This document shows positions 1 through 13,871 of a stretch of 64,000 nt of DNA, piece by piece. Below the pieces are notes generated by a model. That model had not been told where the DNA came from. It did not search any database and was given only the letters and a program-made list of their open reading frames with translations. The stretch comes from Lutjanus erythropterus. Lineage: Eukaryota > Chordata > Actinopteri > Lutjaniformes > Lutjanidae. The stretch is from assembly GCA_020091685.1 (NCBI GenBank), contig CM034605.1:29946281-30010280 (forward strand), read 5' to 3'. Within the stretch, counting starts at the first letter, position 1. Every line of letters begins with the position of its first letter. The position numbers and the translations under genes are program-made.

Positions 1-939
1 CTTTTCATGTCAAACTGAAGTGTTAAATCATATGTAACCAAGATAGAAAATAATTTACAATCTGTGGTGGAGAGTACCTCACTGTTAAGCTGCCAACGTG
101 ATGAAACAAGCTCCTCCTTGCCCTGCATGTGATATGATCACTCAGTGCTCCAAATATCTAAAAAAGAGTGCTGACCAGAATATTAAGGTGGCTGCAGAGT
201 ATACATGTCCTTGAGCAACATATTCAGTCTTTCCTGCTCTTTCTTTTGAAGTCATCCTGGTTAAGAGCATCAAAAATTCTGTTAAATATCAGAATCTGGA
301 CAAGACAGCTGCTGCAATCAATATTTTTACATTAGAAGGAAGGATCAAATGAATACATATAATGTAGAAGTAGTGTCATTTTGGTTTTATAGCCCACAAC
401 TTCACTGTTTTGGATCAGTCTCGGCACTCTCATAGGTTTGTTTCCAGCAGCAGCAGACAGACATTTTTAGCAAATTGTAGCTACACTACCAACCCAGCAC
501 CAACAGCAGACGGACAAAGTCAGACACTAGCCAATGAAGAAAGTAAATATTTAGTAGCCAAAGGGACATATTTTTCTCTCAGTTAGTGGAGACCACACCA
601 GAGCCAAAAGGAGAATGAATATTTAACTTAAATTCATCAGATGGAGACAAAAACAACTCCAAATGAATGCTGATGTTGCTCCATATGTGTAAATATGCAA
701 CGTTTTGCTTAGAAATTCCCTGAATCAACATTTTAAGGTGATAATATGTGATCATGTTGTACTTAGAGCTTGTTTCCACTGCTCCCAAATAAAAAAAGAA
801 GAAAATCACTTATTGCCTCAGGATTCTTCCAATGAAATGCTTCAAGCTTTCTGAAACAGAAAATCTGACAATCATGCCCACTTTATGCAATGATTGGCCA
901 GGATTCTTTTTTCATTCTTCATGCAAAACAAATTAGGTT

Positions 940-1182
940 TTGTTGTGTACAAATGTACAGTGGGCCAGAGGTGCTGAACAAACTGCTTATCCAAAAAGCT
1001 TTGCAAATTCAAAAAACACAAGCATATTAACGGAAACATGAACGCAAATGATGAACACAAGTGATGTAACTTTTGCATTCATGTTTTCTGTTGATGCACT
1101 TGAGTTTTTTGAATTTGCAAAGCTTTTTGGACATACAGATTGTTTGCTACCTCTGGGCAACTGTACAAATTAGTGAAACACC
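940..1182. mobile_element. Foldback (inverted-repeat) element, about 100-bp arms
   Basis: The left arm (about 951-1050) and right arm (about 1072-1175) are reverse complements. Both contain AAAAAGCTTTGCAAATTC followed by AAAAAAC and an ACATGAA..GC end, and they share outer 'TGTACA' and 'GCCCAGAGGT'-like words. Only about 20-25 bases of spacer separate them. There is no ORF. This looks like a MITE or a hairpin-forming fossil whose family I cannot name. Confidence 0.7.
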
Positions 1183-2191
1183 GCTAAAGTTTTCAAGAAG
1201 ACACTGACAGTGTCCTGTTATCCCCCTGTTTGCATCTTGTCCCTCTTAACGAAAGCGAGCCTTTTGCCCCACCTTTGAGCGAGGCCATTCAGAACAGTTA
1301 CAAACATTTCTGCATTTAGACCTGATCTGACAGCACTCGAAAGAAAACATGGTCCACGCTCCATGTTCTATGACCCATTTGTCCAACAGAACAAGAGTTA
1401 AGAATGAATGTGGACTTTCTCCAATCAGGTTTACTATCTCCACACTGTCAGCTATCAAAAAAAGCAAAAAAGAACATTAAGAGGAAAGCATGTATATGTA
1501 TAAAAATCAAGTGACGTGAAATTATTAAACGCCTGAGAAAAATCGAAGAGCTGGATTTTCAAAACTCTGTTTGCCCAGACCACATTACACTGCAAGGCTA
1601 TGTCTATAAATGCATTCTTGCCTGTAAATGTATATGCATTAGTGGTAGGTGATATAACCTTCAAATAATATCACTCCTCCACAGCTGGCGCTGCACCACA
1701 GCACACCCCCTAATGTGCCTTTTTATGTATTGCAAAATATGAACAAAAAGGTGTTTACATTTATCAAGACTGAAGAGGTTCAATTTGTCACATACTTTTA
1801 TAATATGTGCAGTGAAGTGCAGGATGGTTGCTCTTCTGACAGAACTATCAGACTGCTGTGCAATAAAGAACATTAAGAGTTAAAATGAGAATTAGATAAA
1901 CAAAGGTAGAGGCTAAAAATGAACGATAAAATATCTAATATGGGTATTAAGATTTTAAAGGGTAGGCAGACCTGGTGTGAAGATGAGCTGATCATTTTCT
2001 CTGGCCATTTTGTGACTGAGGACAGGATTTGGTGCAGCAGATTCAAATGTTTAAAGTGTTGGTGTTGTCAAAAGTACCAAAATATTAATAAATAGTGATA
2101 AAGAATATTTGAAATGCTTTCAGTTCTCATGTTTTGCAGTATTGACACTCCATTACCAGCTCTACTCTCACTCTCTCTTCTTTCTGACAGT

Positions 2192-2192
<1 letters not shown>

Positions 2193-2238
<46 letters not shown>
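2193..2238. repeat. (AC)n microsatellite
   Basis: An uninterrupted AC dinucleotide tract of about 23 units. It produces the runs of Thr-His or Cys-Val in the ORFs that cross it, so those ORFs are not genes. Confidence 0.97.
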
Positions 2239-2240
<2 letters not shown>

Positions 2241-3629
2241 CTATTGGGTCCACATAGTCCCACCTCCTCTACATTCCTCAGTGCATGTTAAAGCCTTGTT
2301 ATATTTATTTTTTACTAAAATTCTACCATTTAATGCCAAAATGTTGAGTCAGTGTTTTCCCCTTGTATTGAAAATGTTTCAAATTTCAATATTCTATTTA
2401 CTGAGTGCACTTAACTTAAAATATTTTGAGCCATCTGTATGTAACGTGCAGTCAGAAAAGAAAAAGTACGTGTCACTACTATAAAGCCAACTGCACGATA
2501 AGATTTTGTCAGTATTCTGCACCACCCTGCAGATCTGCATACTGTACAGAGGAGGAGACAAGGCTGAGTACAGTACAGAGGTCAGAGGTCAGTGTTTACC
2601 ATCCTACTGGCCTGAAGAAACAAGCTACAGTACATCTGTGTGTCTCTGTGTTGTGGTTACGGAGGCGTCTGCCTGAGTGCAGAAGCTGGACGAGCATCTG
2701 AAAAATAATATCTGGAATAATATCATAAGAACATCCATACAGTACCTCTCTTTGTGGTGCAGTGGATATGTGCACGCTTGTTTTGTGTGTGTGTGTACTT
2801 GTTGTAGTCATCTACAGTGTGTGTGCGTGTGTGCGTGTGTGCGTACACAGGTACTTGTGTGTCTTCCTGTCAGTACAGTAGACTACAGTATGCTGTAGTT
2901 CATTACAGTAATTACTGGCTGCAGGATTGAGGGTCGGCGTGTGTTTCAGAGCCCGGGGCCTCGGGATTCTGCAGCTCTGCTACTATAGGAGCATGTGAAC
3001 AGCCTTAAAGGAAGCTATTAATAGACAGATAATCACACAGGACACAGTAATCCCTCCACAGAGACACAGAGAGAGCACAGCTAACCGGCTTGGAGCAGGT
3101 CGAGAGAGTATGAGTGTGAATGTGGGAGAGGAACAGAGAGAGAGAGCGCGACTGTGCCGGCGTGTGCGTATGAAAGTGTGTGTGACTGTACTTAAAACGT
3201 GTGAGGGAATGTGTGTGTAGCCTAGAATAACCCAGAAACTACCTTTCATATGCATCAACAAGGAGGAACCCTGGAACGGAAATACTACTACACACTACCA
3301 CACACTACTACACACACACACACATATTTATTATTAACAAGGCTGCAAATGTAAATTTTTGCCTTTATTTGACAACCAGTGAAAACAGTAAGAAAAAAAA
3401 CCCACACAGGCCTCCCACCTGGGAATCAAACTGTAGACTTTGTGTTCATGTGATATGTACCCTAACTACAACAGCAATTCTCACAATTAATCAATGGATC
3501 ATTTTATCTTTAAAAATGGTAGAAAAAAGTGAAACATGTCCATCACACATCCCCAAATGTCTTCAAATTACTTATGTCTGACCAACAGTTGAAAACTAAA
3601 CTGTAGGTTCAAATCCTCCAATCCAAAAC

Positions 3630-3895
3630 TTAACTTTGTGGTCATGTCACAATGAGATTTTTGATGAATAATCATCAGCAATGTGGATAGAATGACTAAG
3701 TTTGTAAAGGCAAATAATACAACAGCTAAAACAGTCTGAAGAGTTCAGAAAATTACACCACTTTAATGAAATTCAGCCTTTAAAACCAGGAAAAGCAACA
3801 CTTACACTGAATAACAATGGCGAAACTCCAACTCAATATCTAGTCTAATACTGTGATATCAATTTTATAATGATATGTTGCCCAGCACTACAGAG
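3630..3895 (+). mobile_element. Non-autonomous hAT-like element, family C, 5'-truncated copy
   Basis: This stretch aligns by eye, in the same orientation, with 42790-43118. Shared blocks include 'GAGATTTTTGATGAATA' and 'TCATCA', 'GTAAAGGCAAATA', 'CCTTTAAAACCAGGAAAAG', 'CAACACTTA' and an end of the form 'TTGCCCAGCACT'. The left terminus seen in the second copy is missing here. No coding capacity remains. Confidence 0.7.
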
Positions 3896-3937
3896 AGAGG
3901 AGGAAAAAGACATCACCAACTGTGCCAAGGTCAAGAT

Positions 3938-4200
3938 TAGGGCTGTACAATTAATTGCAACTGAGGACAAGTGCAAAATCCAAATCGCAATCTTATGAAA
4001 CAGAAACGTGTGAGAAAACAGCACTCTGATGCACTGTAGTGCTGCAGAGATGCCCTGGCTAACAAATCTTGTTGTCCAGATGAAAGATGAAACAAATGTC
4101 ACGCGCATCATCACAATTTTAATAGCTGTTTATTTTTTCAGCAAAAAATTTAGTTTAATCATATCTCAGTTTCAGTTAAATAACATATCATGCAGCCCCA
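3938..4200 (-). mobile_element. Non-autonomous hAT element (family B) with perfect 8-bp target duplication
   Basis: The element begins TAGGGCTGTACAATTAAT and ends ATCATGCAGCCCCA, so its ends are imperfect inverted repeats. It is flanked by GTCAAGAT at 3930-3937 and again at 4201-4208, an exact 8-bp direct repeat. An 8-bp duplication with short TIRs of this type is the signature of hAT-superfamily insertion. The element is 263 bp and has no transposase. Related copies lie at 27694-27979, 44731-45066 and 45383-45741. Confidence 0.85.
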
Positions 4201-6104
4201 GTCAAGATAGTGATCGCCTATTATAACCTATAAAGCCAAATAATTATTGAGGCAGCAACGAATAAATAGTGTAATGATCAATACTTGTTTGTCATTTTGT
4301 CTACACAATGTAAGAAAATGGTTTTAAATAAAGATGGGCGAAGTCTGCACATTTGAGCGCCTTCATGTTCACCTAACATACTTATACAGTCTTCCCATTT
4401 TCCTTCATATAGCCTATGTTAAGGCTACTTCATTAAGGAGAAATAAAGAATATTTTAAATACTAGTCATAGCGATATAATAGCAAAATATACTTGTAAAC
4501 TAAAAAAAGTCAAGTTAGCCAACATTAGTGTAGGTGTGGAGCAGAAAAAAAAAATCAAAAAGGTAAAAAAAAAAAAAAAAAAACAGCAAAATCAAACAAA
4601 ATATAAATCTAGTACCATGACTGTTGCCATATTAATGTTTTCTACCAAATCCTATGTTTTCCTCGTGGCCTGGTAGCTGGAAACAACTGCCTTAAATGAT
4701 TAATCGATTCTTAGGATTGCTGTTGAATGTTTTTCTGTAATCGATCAAGAAGAAGTTTGAGGATACATATAGTGTTTGTATGCATCAATCAAACATCAGT
4801 GTAGTGCCAAAACATGCGAGCAAATGATATTTTTTTTGTGTGGTTTGTAAGAAGCTCAGTCTGGTGGTGGTGGAGGTTTAACTCCTCTGCTACAGTTTAC
4901 CTCAATGCAGCTAATGTTTCCTCTTCAGAAGCAATTAAAACACACATAAAGGACAACAGGACACGTTAAACAGTTAAACATTTAAAGAACTTTGTGTGTA
5001 CATTCCTGACCAGGTTTGTCATGTGGATGGATTCACTCTCAGCTCTGCAACCCAATGTCACCATAAAACACATAAAACACCTGATCTGGTGTTACTGCTG
5101 TTGCTCATGCTCAAACCAAGAACCGAGCATAAAAGCAGAAGGGGAATAAATATCAGCCGCAAGCAAAGTGCCGACTGTTGTCAAGGCAACCAGCTTCTTA
5201 CGAATCACAAAAACTCTGTATGCCCCTGCTAAGGACAGGAAAGTAATTCCAAAGTGAAAGGACAAAACCAAGGGGGAAAAATAATCAATTAACCAGACCA
5301 CAGTGAATAGAGAACATGCATGATTTACTAGAACAACTCCATTAAAACAAATCTGCTCACTTTCTTAAGCTACAACCTGATGCTCATGAATATTATTGTA
5401 AGTTAATGCAGGTTTAATTCATAACAAATCCAGATAATCTTTTTTAAATTCAGTCAAATGGACACACTGACCAGACCAATTTGTCCTAAGACTTCAACTG
5501 AAGCTCTTTCATGCTTGAAAGTACCCATATCATTGAGGGCATTTACTTTAACCATCCATCTTTATCCCCAAATCCATTTAGCCGGTACAAATGTGATCTT
5601 TTTTAATCCAGCAGCAGCCACTGTAGGCAGTGGATGAAATCAGAGTTGAAATGAGTGTTTGGCAGTTGCTGATCCACTCTGTCAGCTTCTCTGTGCATAA
5701 GCCAGCCATCATTTTCAGGATGATTATGGCTGCATCACAGCAGCGACAGCAGCCAGGACAAGGAGGCAGTGTGGCAAGTTAAGTGCAGTGTTCAACAGAA
5801 ACTGTGTCACGTTTTTCTGTGTATATTTTAAGTGAATATTAATGATTGCTGGTTATTGTTGGTTTGGATGTTTAAGAAACTGGAAGGGGAATCTGTCCCA
5901 TCCAATCAGTACACTGTTCACACACAACAATTGCTGCCTACATCTCATACTTTTTTCAGCAGTTTAAACCGGTCTGGTGTTGTGCTCATTAACAGCTATT
6001 TGAACAGTTGGAGAAAAAAAAATCAGCCAATCAGGAGCTTTGTAGGTAGGATTAAGAATACATCATTTATTTCCCTGTCATAGAGCAAGAAAAAATAGGG
6101 ATGC

Positions 6105-6260
6105 ATGATAAATATCAGGACTGATAAACTATCGGCCAATAATGGGAAATTTACATTATTATTTATTATTCCAAAAATGCAAATATAGCCAATAAATATT
6201 GGCTAATGTGATATCTGATTGACAGAGTATGTTGAAGCTTTTAATCTGAATTCTTTGGCA
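6105..6260 (+). mobile_element. Interspersed repeat, family G, copy 1
   Basis: It shares 'GATAAA..ATC.GCC.ATAATGGGAAAT' and 'ATTATTATTTATTA' with 11120-11300 in the same order and orientation, followed by similar 'GTGAT.TGATTG.CAGAG' and 'AATTCTTGGGCAA'-like sequence. The termini are unclear. It is probably a short DNA-transposon relic. Confidence 0.6.
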
Positions 6261-6779
6261 AGATACTTCATCTTTGCTTACTACATCACAGCCTTTCTTA
6301 CTCTCAGGTGTGCAGCAGAAACTACATCAGTGGCTCCCAAACTGGAAGGTGGGCTCACCTGGGGAAGCGTGGATGACCAGGGGAGAAATACAGAGTGAAA
6401 CAAAGATGAATGAACATGATCTGTGTAGGGGAAATACACAAACAAAAGCTTGCGGATGCTATCATGCTAACTTTTATTTCACGAAAATTCATGTTTTGTA
6501 TCATTTATCAGTTGCTTCCCTGATTATGGATGACGCCTGACAAAAACTTTTTTTTTATATATATATAAAAATGGGAAATTATCCGTCATCTTGTCAGAAA
6601 ATCAAATTGATCAGAGATGATAAAGAATAAACTTTGGCACAGTTGCAGGATGGAGGGTAGAACCAGCCTAAAAAGAATGCCCTAAGCAATGGTTGGATTT
6701 TGGGATTTCTGGTGTCGGAGGGCAGCCACACCGGCACAACGTACCACGGATGAGACGTGGACAAAGGCCAAGACAAACT

Positions 6780-6892
6780 CTCTGTCTCTCTCTCTTTCTC
6801 TCTGTCTCTCTCTCTGTCTCTGTCTCTCTCTCTCTGTCTCTCTCTCTCTCTCTGTCTCTGTCTCTCTCTCTCTCTCTGTCTCTCTCTCTGTC
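6780..6892. repeat. (TC)n / (TCTG) microsatellite
   Basis: About 113 bp of pure pyrimidine-type TC repeat with regular G interruptions (CTGTCTC units). It creates Leu-Ser or Arg-Glu-Asp runs in three overlapping spurious ORFs. Confidence 0.95.
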
Positions 6893-6975
6893 AGAGTGAG
6901 GGATGTCGGAAGTGTGAATTAGTTTAAGGTTACATAACATCCTCACATTGGAACGCTGGACAGGAGTCCTTCATG

Positions 6976-7027
6976 TACACACAGGCACACGCACGCACAC
7001 ACGCACGCGCACACACACACACACACA
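6976..7027. repeat. Compound (CA)n/(CG) microsatellite
   Basis: ACAC with CACG interruptions that resolves into pure (CA)n at its right end. Confidence 0.9.
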
Positions 7028-10000
7028 GTTTACAAATGTAAAAGAAATGTTAACACAAAGTTTAGATGTTACAGTAAAACCTGCTGATGAATAATTGAAT
7101 AAATGTCAGATGAATGTATATGTAGATGTAATAAATGATTTAATAAAATGTGAGCTGATTTATGATTTAATCATTTCCATGGTATTTTACCCATTTTATT
7201 TGTCTAAATAATTTTGTAGAAAAGAGACATTCTATAATTGAAATGTCCACTATAACCACATCAGGATGGTTTGGGATCTTGGAGAAAAAATGTAAGAGCA
7301 CTGTCTTAAGCCATATCCAATAGAAGTTTTGTTGACTTCAGTTACTAAAAGCTGGGAAATTAATCAATATTACTATGTTCTCATATCAGAATACATTTTT
7401 TTAATTTGTTGTACAAATTAATGATTTAAAGCACATCTTTAATTAAAAACAAACTGAGTTAAGTTTTTCTCTTGTGCATATGTTGAGTTTTGTCTTCATG
7501 GAAAACTGTGGAATATCATCATTATTATTATTATTTCATGTGCATGCACTTGCTGTGTCATGGTACATAACAATACTGAAGAAATACTGTATTTTTACAG
7601 ACAAAATAATTATATATGCAAATGCTGTAATACTGATGTGGTCCATAATCAGTCAGTCACAGTTCTGAGGTACTACCCAACTTAATTTTTCATTTGTCCA
7701 AAACCTTGGCAAACTATACATATCAACCCAAACTTTCATCAGGCATCAGACTAAATCTTCATGATTGAAGTGTGGATGGGAAACGTCCGTTTGTATATAA
7801 AAAGCTGCAGAATGGTGCAGATTTTGTAGTGACTTGTGTTCTGGAAAATGAGACTGACTGCTGACACCAGGTCCGAGAAACTATAAAAGCATCACTACTT
7901 CTTGTGAGCAAACTGGTTTCATATCAACACAACTATTCTGAGATAGTTTATGAGTGCTGCCCTGGCCTGTGGAAACACTGATGCTCTGCTCTGGCTTCAG
8001 CCTCACCCTGCTTCACTCCTTCCTGCTCTGCTCTGTTCTGTTTCTCAGCTCTGGAAGAGACTCTCATCTGGGCTCCCTTGGCAGAGGAAGAGAGAAGTCG
8101 CTGCTGCTTAATTAATGGTGGAAAAAAGCTTAACGACTCGCAGCACGAGAGAGAAAGAGCAGTCGGATGGCTCACCACAGGAACTCCTTTAAGTTGGGCT
8201 AATTACATAACAGAATCAACCTATTGAACACAGGGTTAGGATGTAGCAGCTTGCATATGCATGCATCAATTTTCAAGGAGGAGTAGCGTGTAAAATCTGT
8301 TGATTTAATGTTGTTTAGTATCCTTAACATGATCTCTAGAGGGAAGCTTTTGCAGATTATGTTAGCTGCTGATTATTTTAGTTGCCAAACACTATTTAGC
8401 AGTGTTCAAGGAGACTATAAGGGGCACACAGCAAAGAACAGTCGTCCAAATCAAGTGCAGACCTGCTCCAAAACTGCATAAACTGTAACAGTGAAAAAAA
8501 AGTCACACACAAAAAAAAACATGTTTTTAACACCTTTAACTGCATAGACATGGACAACTTCAGTGTCTCACAGAGACTGGAGCGACTCAGTTTTAAAGCC
8601 AGAGCAACAATATTGGTATCATATGACACTACAAGACCTAAGGCATTCATTGGTACCACCCTCATTGTATAAAATGACCTTTTGTGACGTCTGGGGTAAT
8701 CACAGCCTCATGAAACTTCACAACCACAAAGTGAAGACTTGGGGTGGAGGATGTATGGCTTTCCTAGGTAAATTGAAAATAGGGGGGCCTCTGGGCAATT
8801 CTCAACACAGACGTGCTCCCCAGATTTCCATACTAAAATGACAGCATGGATTTTTCCATGGTGTTCCTCAAGATCTTTGGAGAGATTTTTTGCTATTTCT
8901 ATCAATTCTCGGGTGGTCAGACATGGTTAAAATTTTGCACCAATTCTGTGTACTAAATGGTATCAACCCAAAAACTGCTGCAACAACATAAGATACAAGA
9001 TAAAGCGTCACAGGAATGGCCATCATGTATTTCTACCATAATGTCCCAAGCCCTTATACAGGCTAAACCTTCAACCAAAACACACTGTTTATTACAGATT
9101 TACGACCAGAAAAACTGACAGAGTGCTGAGCTGCAGCTAAAACTGATCTTCCTTTCAGCTGATGTAGAGCACTTCTATGTGTACTGTTGACCTGCCATCT
9201 TTCCCTAAAGATCCCCACAAAGAATAAGAGCAAGAGCCAACATGGATCCTACAACTGAACCAAACTGTCCACTGTCACTGCTGCAAGGAAATCGATTAAA
9301 AACACGCTACAATTACTGACAGGATAGTATAGCTTTTGGGGTTTGGGGCTTAAGTCAAGAGGCTGTAAAGCTAACTGACAAAAGGAGTTTAAATCTCACA
9401 GACAATGACTCAGCTGGATGCTGTGGCCAAAGCTCCCATTCTCAAGAACACAAGCTGTGGCCTTCACTTCACAAACTCCATATACTGTAAACTGTGGTGC
9501 CAACTGCTGCTGCCAGCGGTGGTTTGGGAAGGTAGCCAGTCATTACTTTTATTAAAAAATGTGAAATCTACATCGATAAAATGTAACAGAGCTGATATGT
9601 AGAGAAAATGGCTTTGAGAAAGGTTACAGTCTAAATATTTACTGTTACATTACAGTTTTGCTTCTGCTTTCCTTCTTCAGTAAAATAAAATAAAATAAAA
9701 ATAGCCAGCCACAAGTGAAGCATGTGCAAAAGAAAATGGCATGAACTGTCTTTGGCAATGAATGCTTGAACAACTGCAAAACAAAACAATGCAGCAGTCA
9801 GTAGCCATCATATTATAAAATAAAATAATTAACTATGTAATATCATGGGATGTGTTGTCACAGTCCCATATGGAACTGAGAATTGTTTTCATTGCGATAG
9901 TGATAATCGATATTTTGTTACATCCCTATAAACCAATAGTTGAAAACGCTAACATTCAATACATCATTAATAATTAATAAGATACACAATGCATGTTTTT

Positions 10001-11119
10001 TTCTCTTTTTACCTCATTTTAAATTGAATCATAAATCAAAAATACAATATTTGTTAAATATAGGTGTTCTAGACTGTCAAAAATACGACAGATTTCAGGT
10101 AATGGTTTCCACTGAGTATTATTTTTATTTCATTATTTGAGAGAACCCCCAACATTTGCACACTGGATTTAAGAATATAACAGATTCTATGGACGCCTTT
10201 CTTGTTTAATATATGAAAAAGAAAGCTTCCCTGCTGTGCTTCACTATTCTTAGGTTGGACTGTTCTGCAAGCAGCACTGCAGAGATTTTAGTGGAAACAC
10301 AAGTCTAGGAAGGTGTAAGGTGACCAGGCGACACACTCTTTAAGAACAGTCCACACACACACTCAGTTTAAAGGGGAAAGCCCCTTGTCACTAAAAGCAG
10401 TGAGTGTGTGTGACCGGGCGAGTGGGCTTGAGTTACTGCAGGAGAGAGACTGAGCAGCTCCAACAGATGGGACTCAGTGACGGGACCCCTCCGCCTGAAG
10501 GTCAGCTCATAGGATGTTATGTACCGACTATGAGGATGTTATGTATGTACACACACTCACAGGGTTCTCCACCACCGCACACAGCCATCATAAAGGTATA
10601 AACAGCTGAGGTTAAGGTGCACCGCAGATTAGCAGAACAATCAGGCAGACATGCAGAGCTATTGATGGAGGAATGTCAAGGCACCATGGGTGTGACCTTT
10701 GCTCTCCTCGCTGCTGGTGTCTTCTAATTAACTTTATTTACTCAGAGAAAGTTGCTGCTTTTCAGCCGCACCCTGGTTCACCTGCCAACCAGTCATCTAT
10801 TGTTAGTCACTGGATAGCTATTGAGGAAATGATTTGACACTTTGTCGTCTTTAACAGCAGCTTCCTTAGTGACTGATTTGTGACTCTAAATGAGATCAGC
10901 TGATAAACCCATAAAATTAAAGCAATGATTAACACATAATAAACCGTTTGTTCCCCCACTGGGACGTGAACGTGTCTGTCCTCTGCTGCTGCAGCAAAAG
11001 TTAAAAGCCAAAAAAAGACAACATAATTAAGTTCCTCACAAACTGTTATCAACAATATGCAAAACACTTCAGTCACGAGTTGAGTCTCACTTGCACGACA
11101 CAAATGTCTTTACCACAGA

Positions 11120-11300
11120 TACGCACAATAAATATCTTAGCGGATAAATTATCAGCCGATAATGGGAAATGTATATTATTATTTATTATAGCAATAATTA
11201 AATTATAAACAATTAACAGTGGCCTTTAAAGTATGTGATTTGATGGATTGTCAGAGAATTTAATTTTAATTCTTGGGCAAAATGTTCTATAAAAAGCATG
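11120..11300 (+). mobile_element. Interspersed repeat, family G, copy 2
   Basis: Second copy of the element at 6105-6260: 'GGATAAATTATCAGCCGATA', then ATGGGAAAT and ATTATTATTTATTA. It differs by substitutions and small indels, so the two copies are old, independent insertions or an old duplication. Confidence 0.6.
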
Positions 11301-13871
11301 GTGAAGTTTTTTTATGTATTTTAGCAGAGAAAAATACATGAATATTTGAAGAGTCAGAACTAGAGCCAGACTGATCAATCACTTGGTCGATATCATCAGT
11401 CTGTTGGTGTTGGTTTTGGTTTTGATTTGGTCAGGTCAGAGTTATGGAATATTAAAGTCAACTCAAATCAACCATACCTTTCTAACTATGTAATTTAGGG
11501 TCTCATGTACATAATGGTAAGCACTGAAAAAGTATAAGAAACCAGTTTTAATTTAATTTTCAAAATACAGTTATTCACTTTCCTGATATTGGGTTTTAAT
11601 TGGGCATGCTTGTGCTCGGACATTTATTATTGTGTTGTTCTACTCAAACGGGTGCAACACAATTTCTCTGCTCCCGCTTAATCTGCCTCTCTGAGTCTGA
11701 GCCAACTCAACAACGGGGAGCTGTAGCTGTTATATCACTACAGGCTTCTTTGACATTAACAGTAATTTTACCTTTCAGAAATTAAAATCAGTTTACATGT
11801 AGCTATAGTTAGAACATTTTCACTTTTGCCATCAGACAGCCCTTTCCAATGGGGAAATGATGTTGCCGTCTTTGGTAGTTTTATGGAGCTCAAGGAGTCC
11901 CTGAAGTGGCACTGCAAAATAAATTTAAACTTTCTGCCAAACTTTTCTTCTGTGGCAACAAACGTTAGCAAGCTAACCTTGGAGATACACAGGATGTTGA
12001 TGTGCAGCAAAGTGCCCTGAAGTGCTGCTGCCTTGCAATGGACGCCCATGTTAATCAGTTAGACTTTACACACAGAGGGCGCCACGGAGCTCATAATCCG
12101 AATTGACGGTTTCAGTGTCTGTTCTATTTTTTCCATGCTCCATGAGCAAATCTGTCACGAAAACACAAAGGTAACCCACTATAAATGTTAAATTAAATGT
12201 GATATAAATTATCTGATTCTGATAAATGATGAAATATGCCTCCCATGTTTTCCAAGTCTTCCAACTTATTAAAATCAACCCACTCACTACATTTACCAGG
12301 AATACTATCAGCGCTGTGTTTTTTCAAATTATGTACTTTAAATATTTTTCAGTTTTGTCTACACAGAAGAGACAGACAGACAGGAGAGAAGCCTCCACTT
12401 ACAGATCATCACACAAGCCAATGGTCCACTGTTTATCCAGGGACAAATAAAAAGCTGAAAATTCAGGAGGTCATTATAAAGATCAGTACTACAGGTTGTT
12501 AGAAAACAGCAGAGGAACATAATCGCAGGTTGACCTGCATGGAGAAATGTCGGCCAGGCTGCTGCTCACTCCAGCATTGACATGATGCAGCGCATTCGCC
12601 TCCCTGCGTGTCTCCGGGGTAAAAAGTCACCCATACAAGCACCTCTGTCAAACCAGAAACTGCATGTCATGTTTCTTGTTGAGCCAAACGGTTTCCCAGC
12701 AGTCACTGCAGTTGCTACTGGGCCTATAAGCCACTGGGGCTAAACATTACATAAAGGATTACAGTGAGGAGAGATGATAAACGCTGACTGTCATAACATC
12801 TGTTCTGTTTGGTCGTTGAAAAAAAAAAACCCTAACAGGAAGACAGACGTGACCCAGCAACATGTCATCAGCTGTGCATGCATGCAAATCTCTACAGGAA
12901 GCTGCCACACATTCATGATACACTGTGTTGACATTCACATGCATGTACACATGTACACACATATGGTTGTCACAGTTGAGCAGCATCCAATGCCAAAGAT
13001 ACACAGCTCAATACAAAGGTTAATTTGACTGTGATGTGTGATGGTAGAGCCTGCTGTTATATCTACATCTGTCAAATTCACCTTTTTGTTTTTATGGATA
13101 TAATTTCACTTTCATAAATCTAAAAGAAAACATACCCCTTGTTTTTCTGTCTTACTATTATGCACACAGAAAAGTCGGACATCTGGACATTCAAAGTGTG
13201 ATTTTATGAGGAAAACACTGTTCAGCACCAAAGAACAAAGATGAGCCCCTATCAATGTTAAAGGAGATGTGATCTCCTAAATTTCAAAACTAAATCTTAA
13301 ACTTTTTCAAACTGTGTACTCAAGAGTTCATGATTTTTCAGCAAGCTGCACAGTTCCATTATAATGTCACTTTAAGGATGTAAACATGCAGGCTGGAACA
13401 GATAAATTAAGGAGGAAATGAATGAGAGCAAAGTGGACTGCACTTGTCAGAGCAAAACAGCTGTAACCATGGCAACAGAGTCAAACACATACTGAACTTG
13501 ATCACAGTGCACCAAATCTGGTGCTGGTAGTGCAATACAGAGCTCTTTGGCTGCAACTGACTTTATTTTTGTTCACATTAAATATTACACAATGCCATAA
13601 AATAGAAAACTGTGTCCAAGGCAACTCCTTAAAACTGAGGTCAAGACCCAAATCTACTCCAGCTCCAATAATATAAGACAGATTCTTGATGTTTTGTTTG
13701 ATAAATAACTTGAAATGAGTGTAAGTCACTGTTGATGCCATCATGGCCAAAAATGACAATTAGCCTAAAGTAAAGAACAACATACAGTCACTAAAAAAGT
13801 CCAATGACATCACATCCAAGTCCAAGATGATGGTGAAAAAAAAAGTCTTGTTTTATCCACAACCCAAGTAT

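Noticed and set aside
6668-6946. Arg-Glu-Asp and Leu-Ser repeat ORFs on both strands
   Set aside because: They are translations of the (TC)n microsatellite.
8563-8905. Overlapping ORFs at about 8.6-8.9 kb (with 'MTAWIFPWCSS'-like continuation) as a retroelement fragment
   Set aside because: I could not match it to a reverse transcriptase, endonuclease or other known domain. It may be an unlabelled repeat, but there is too little to call.
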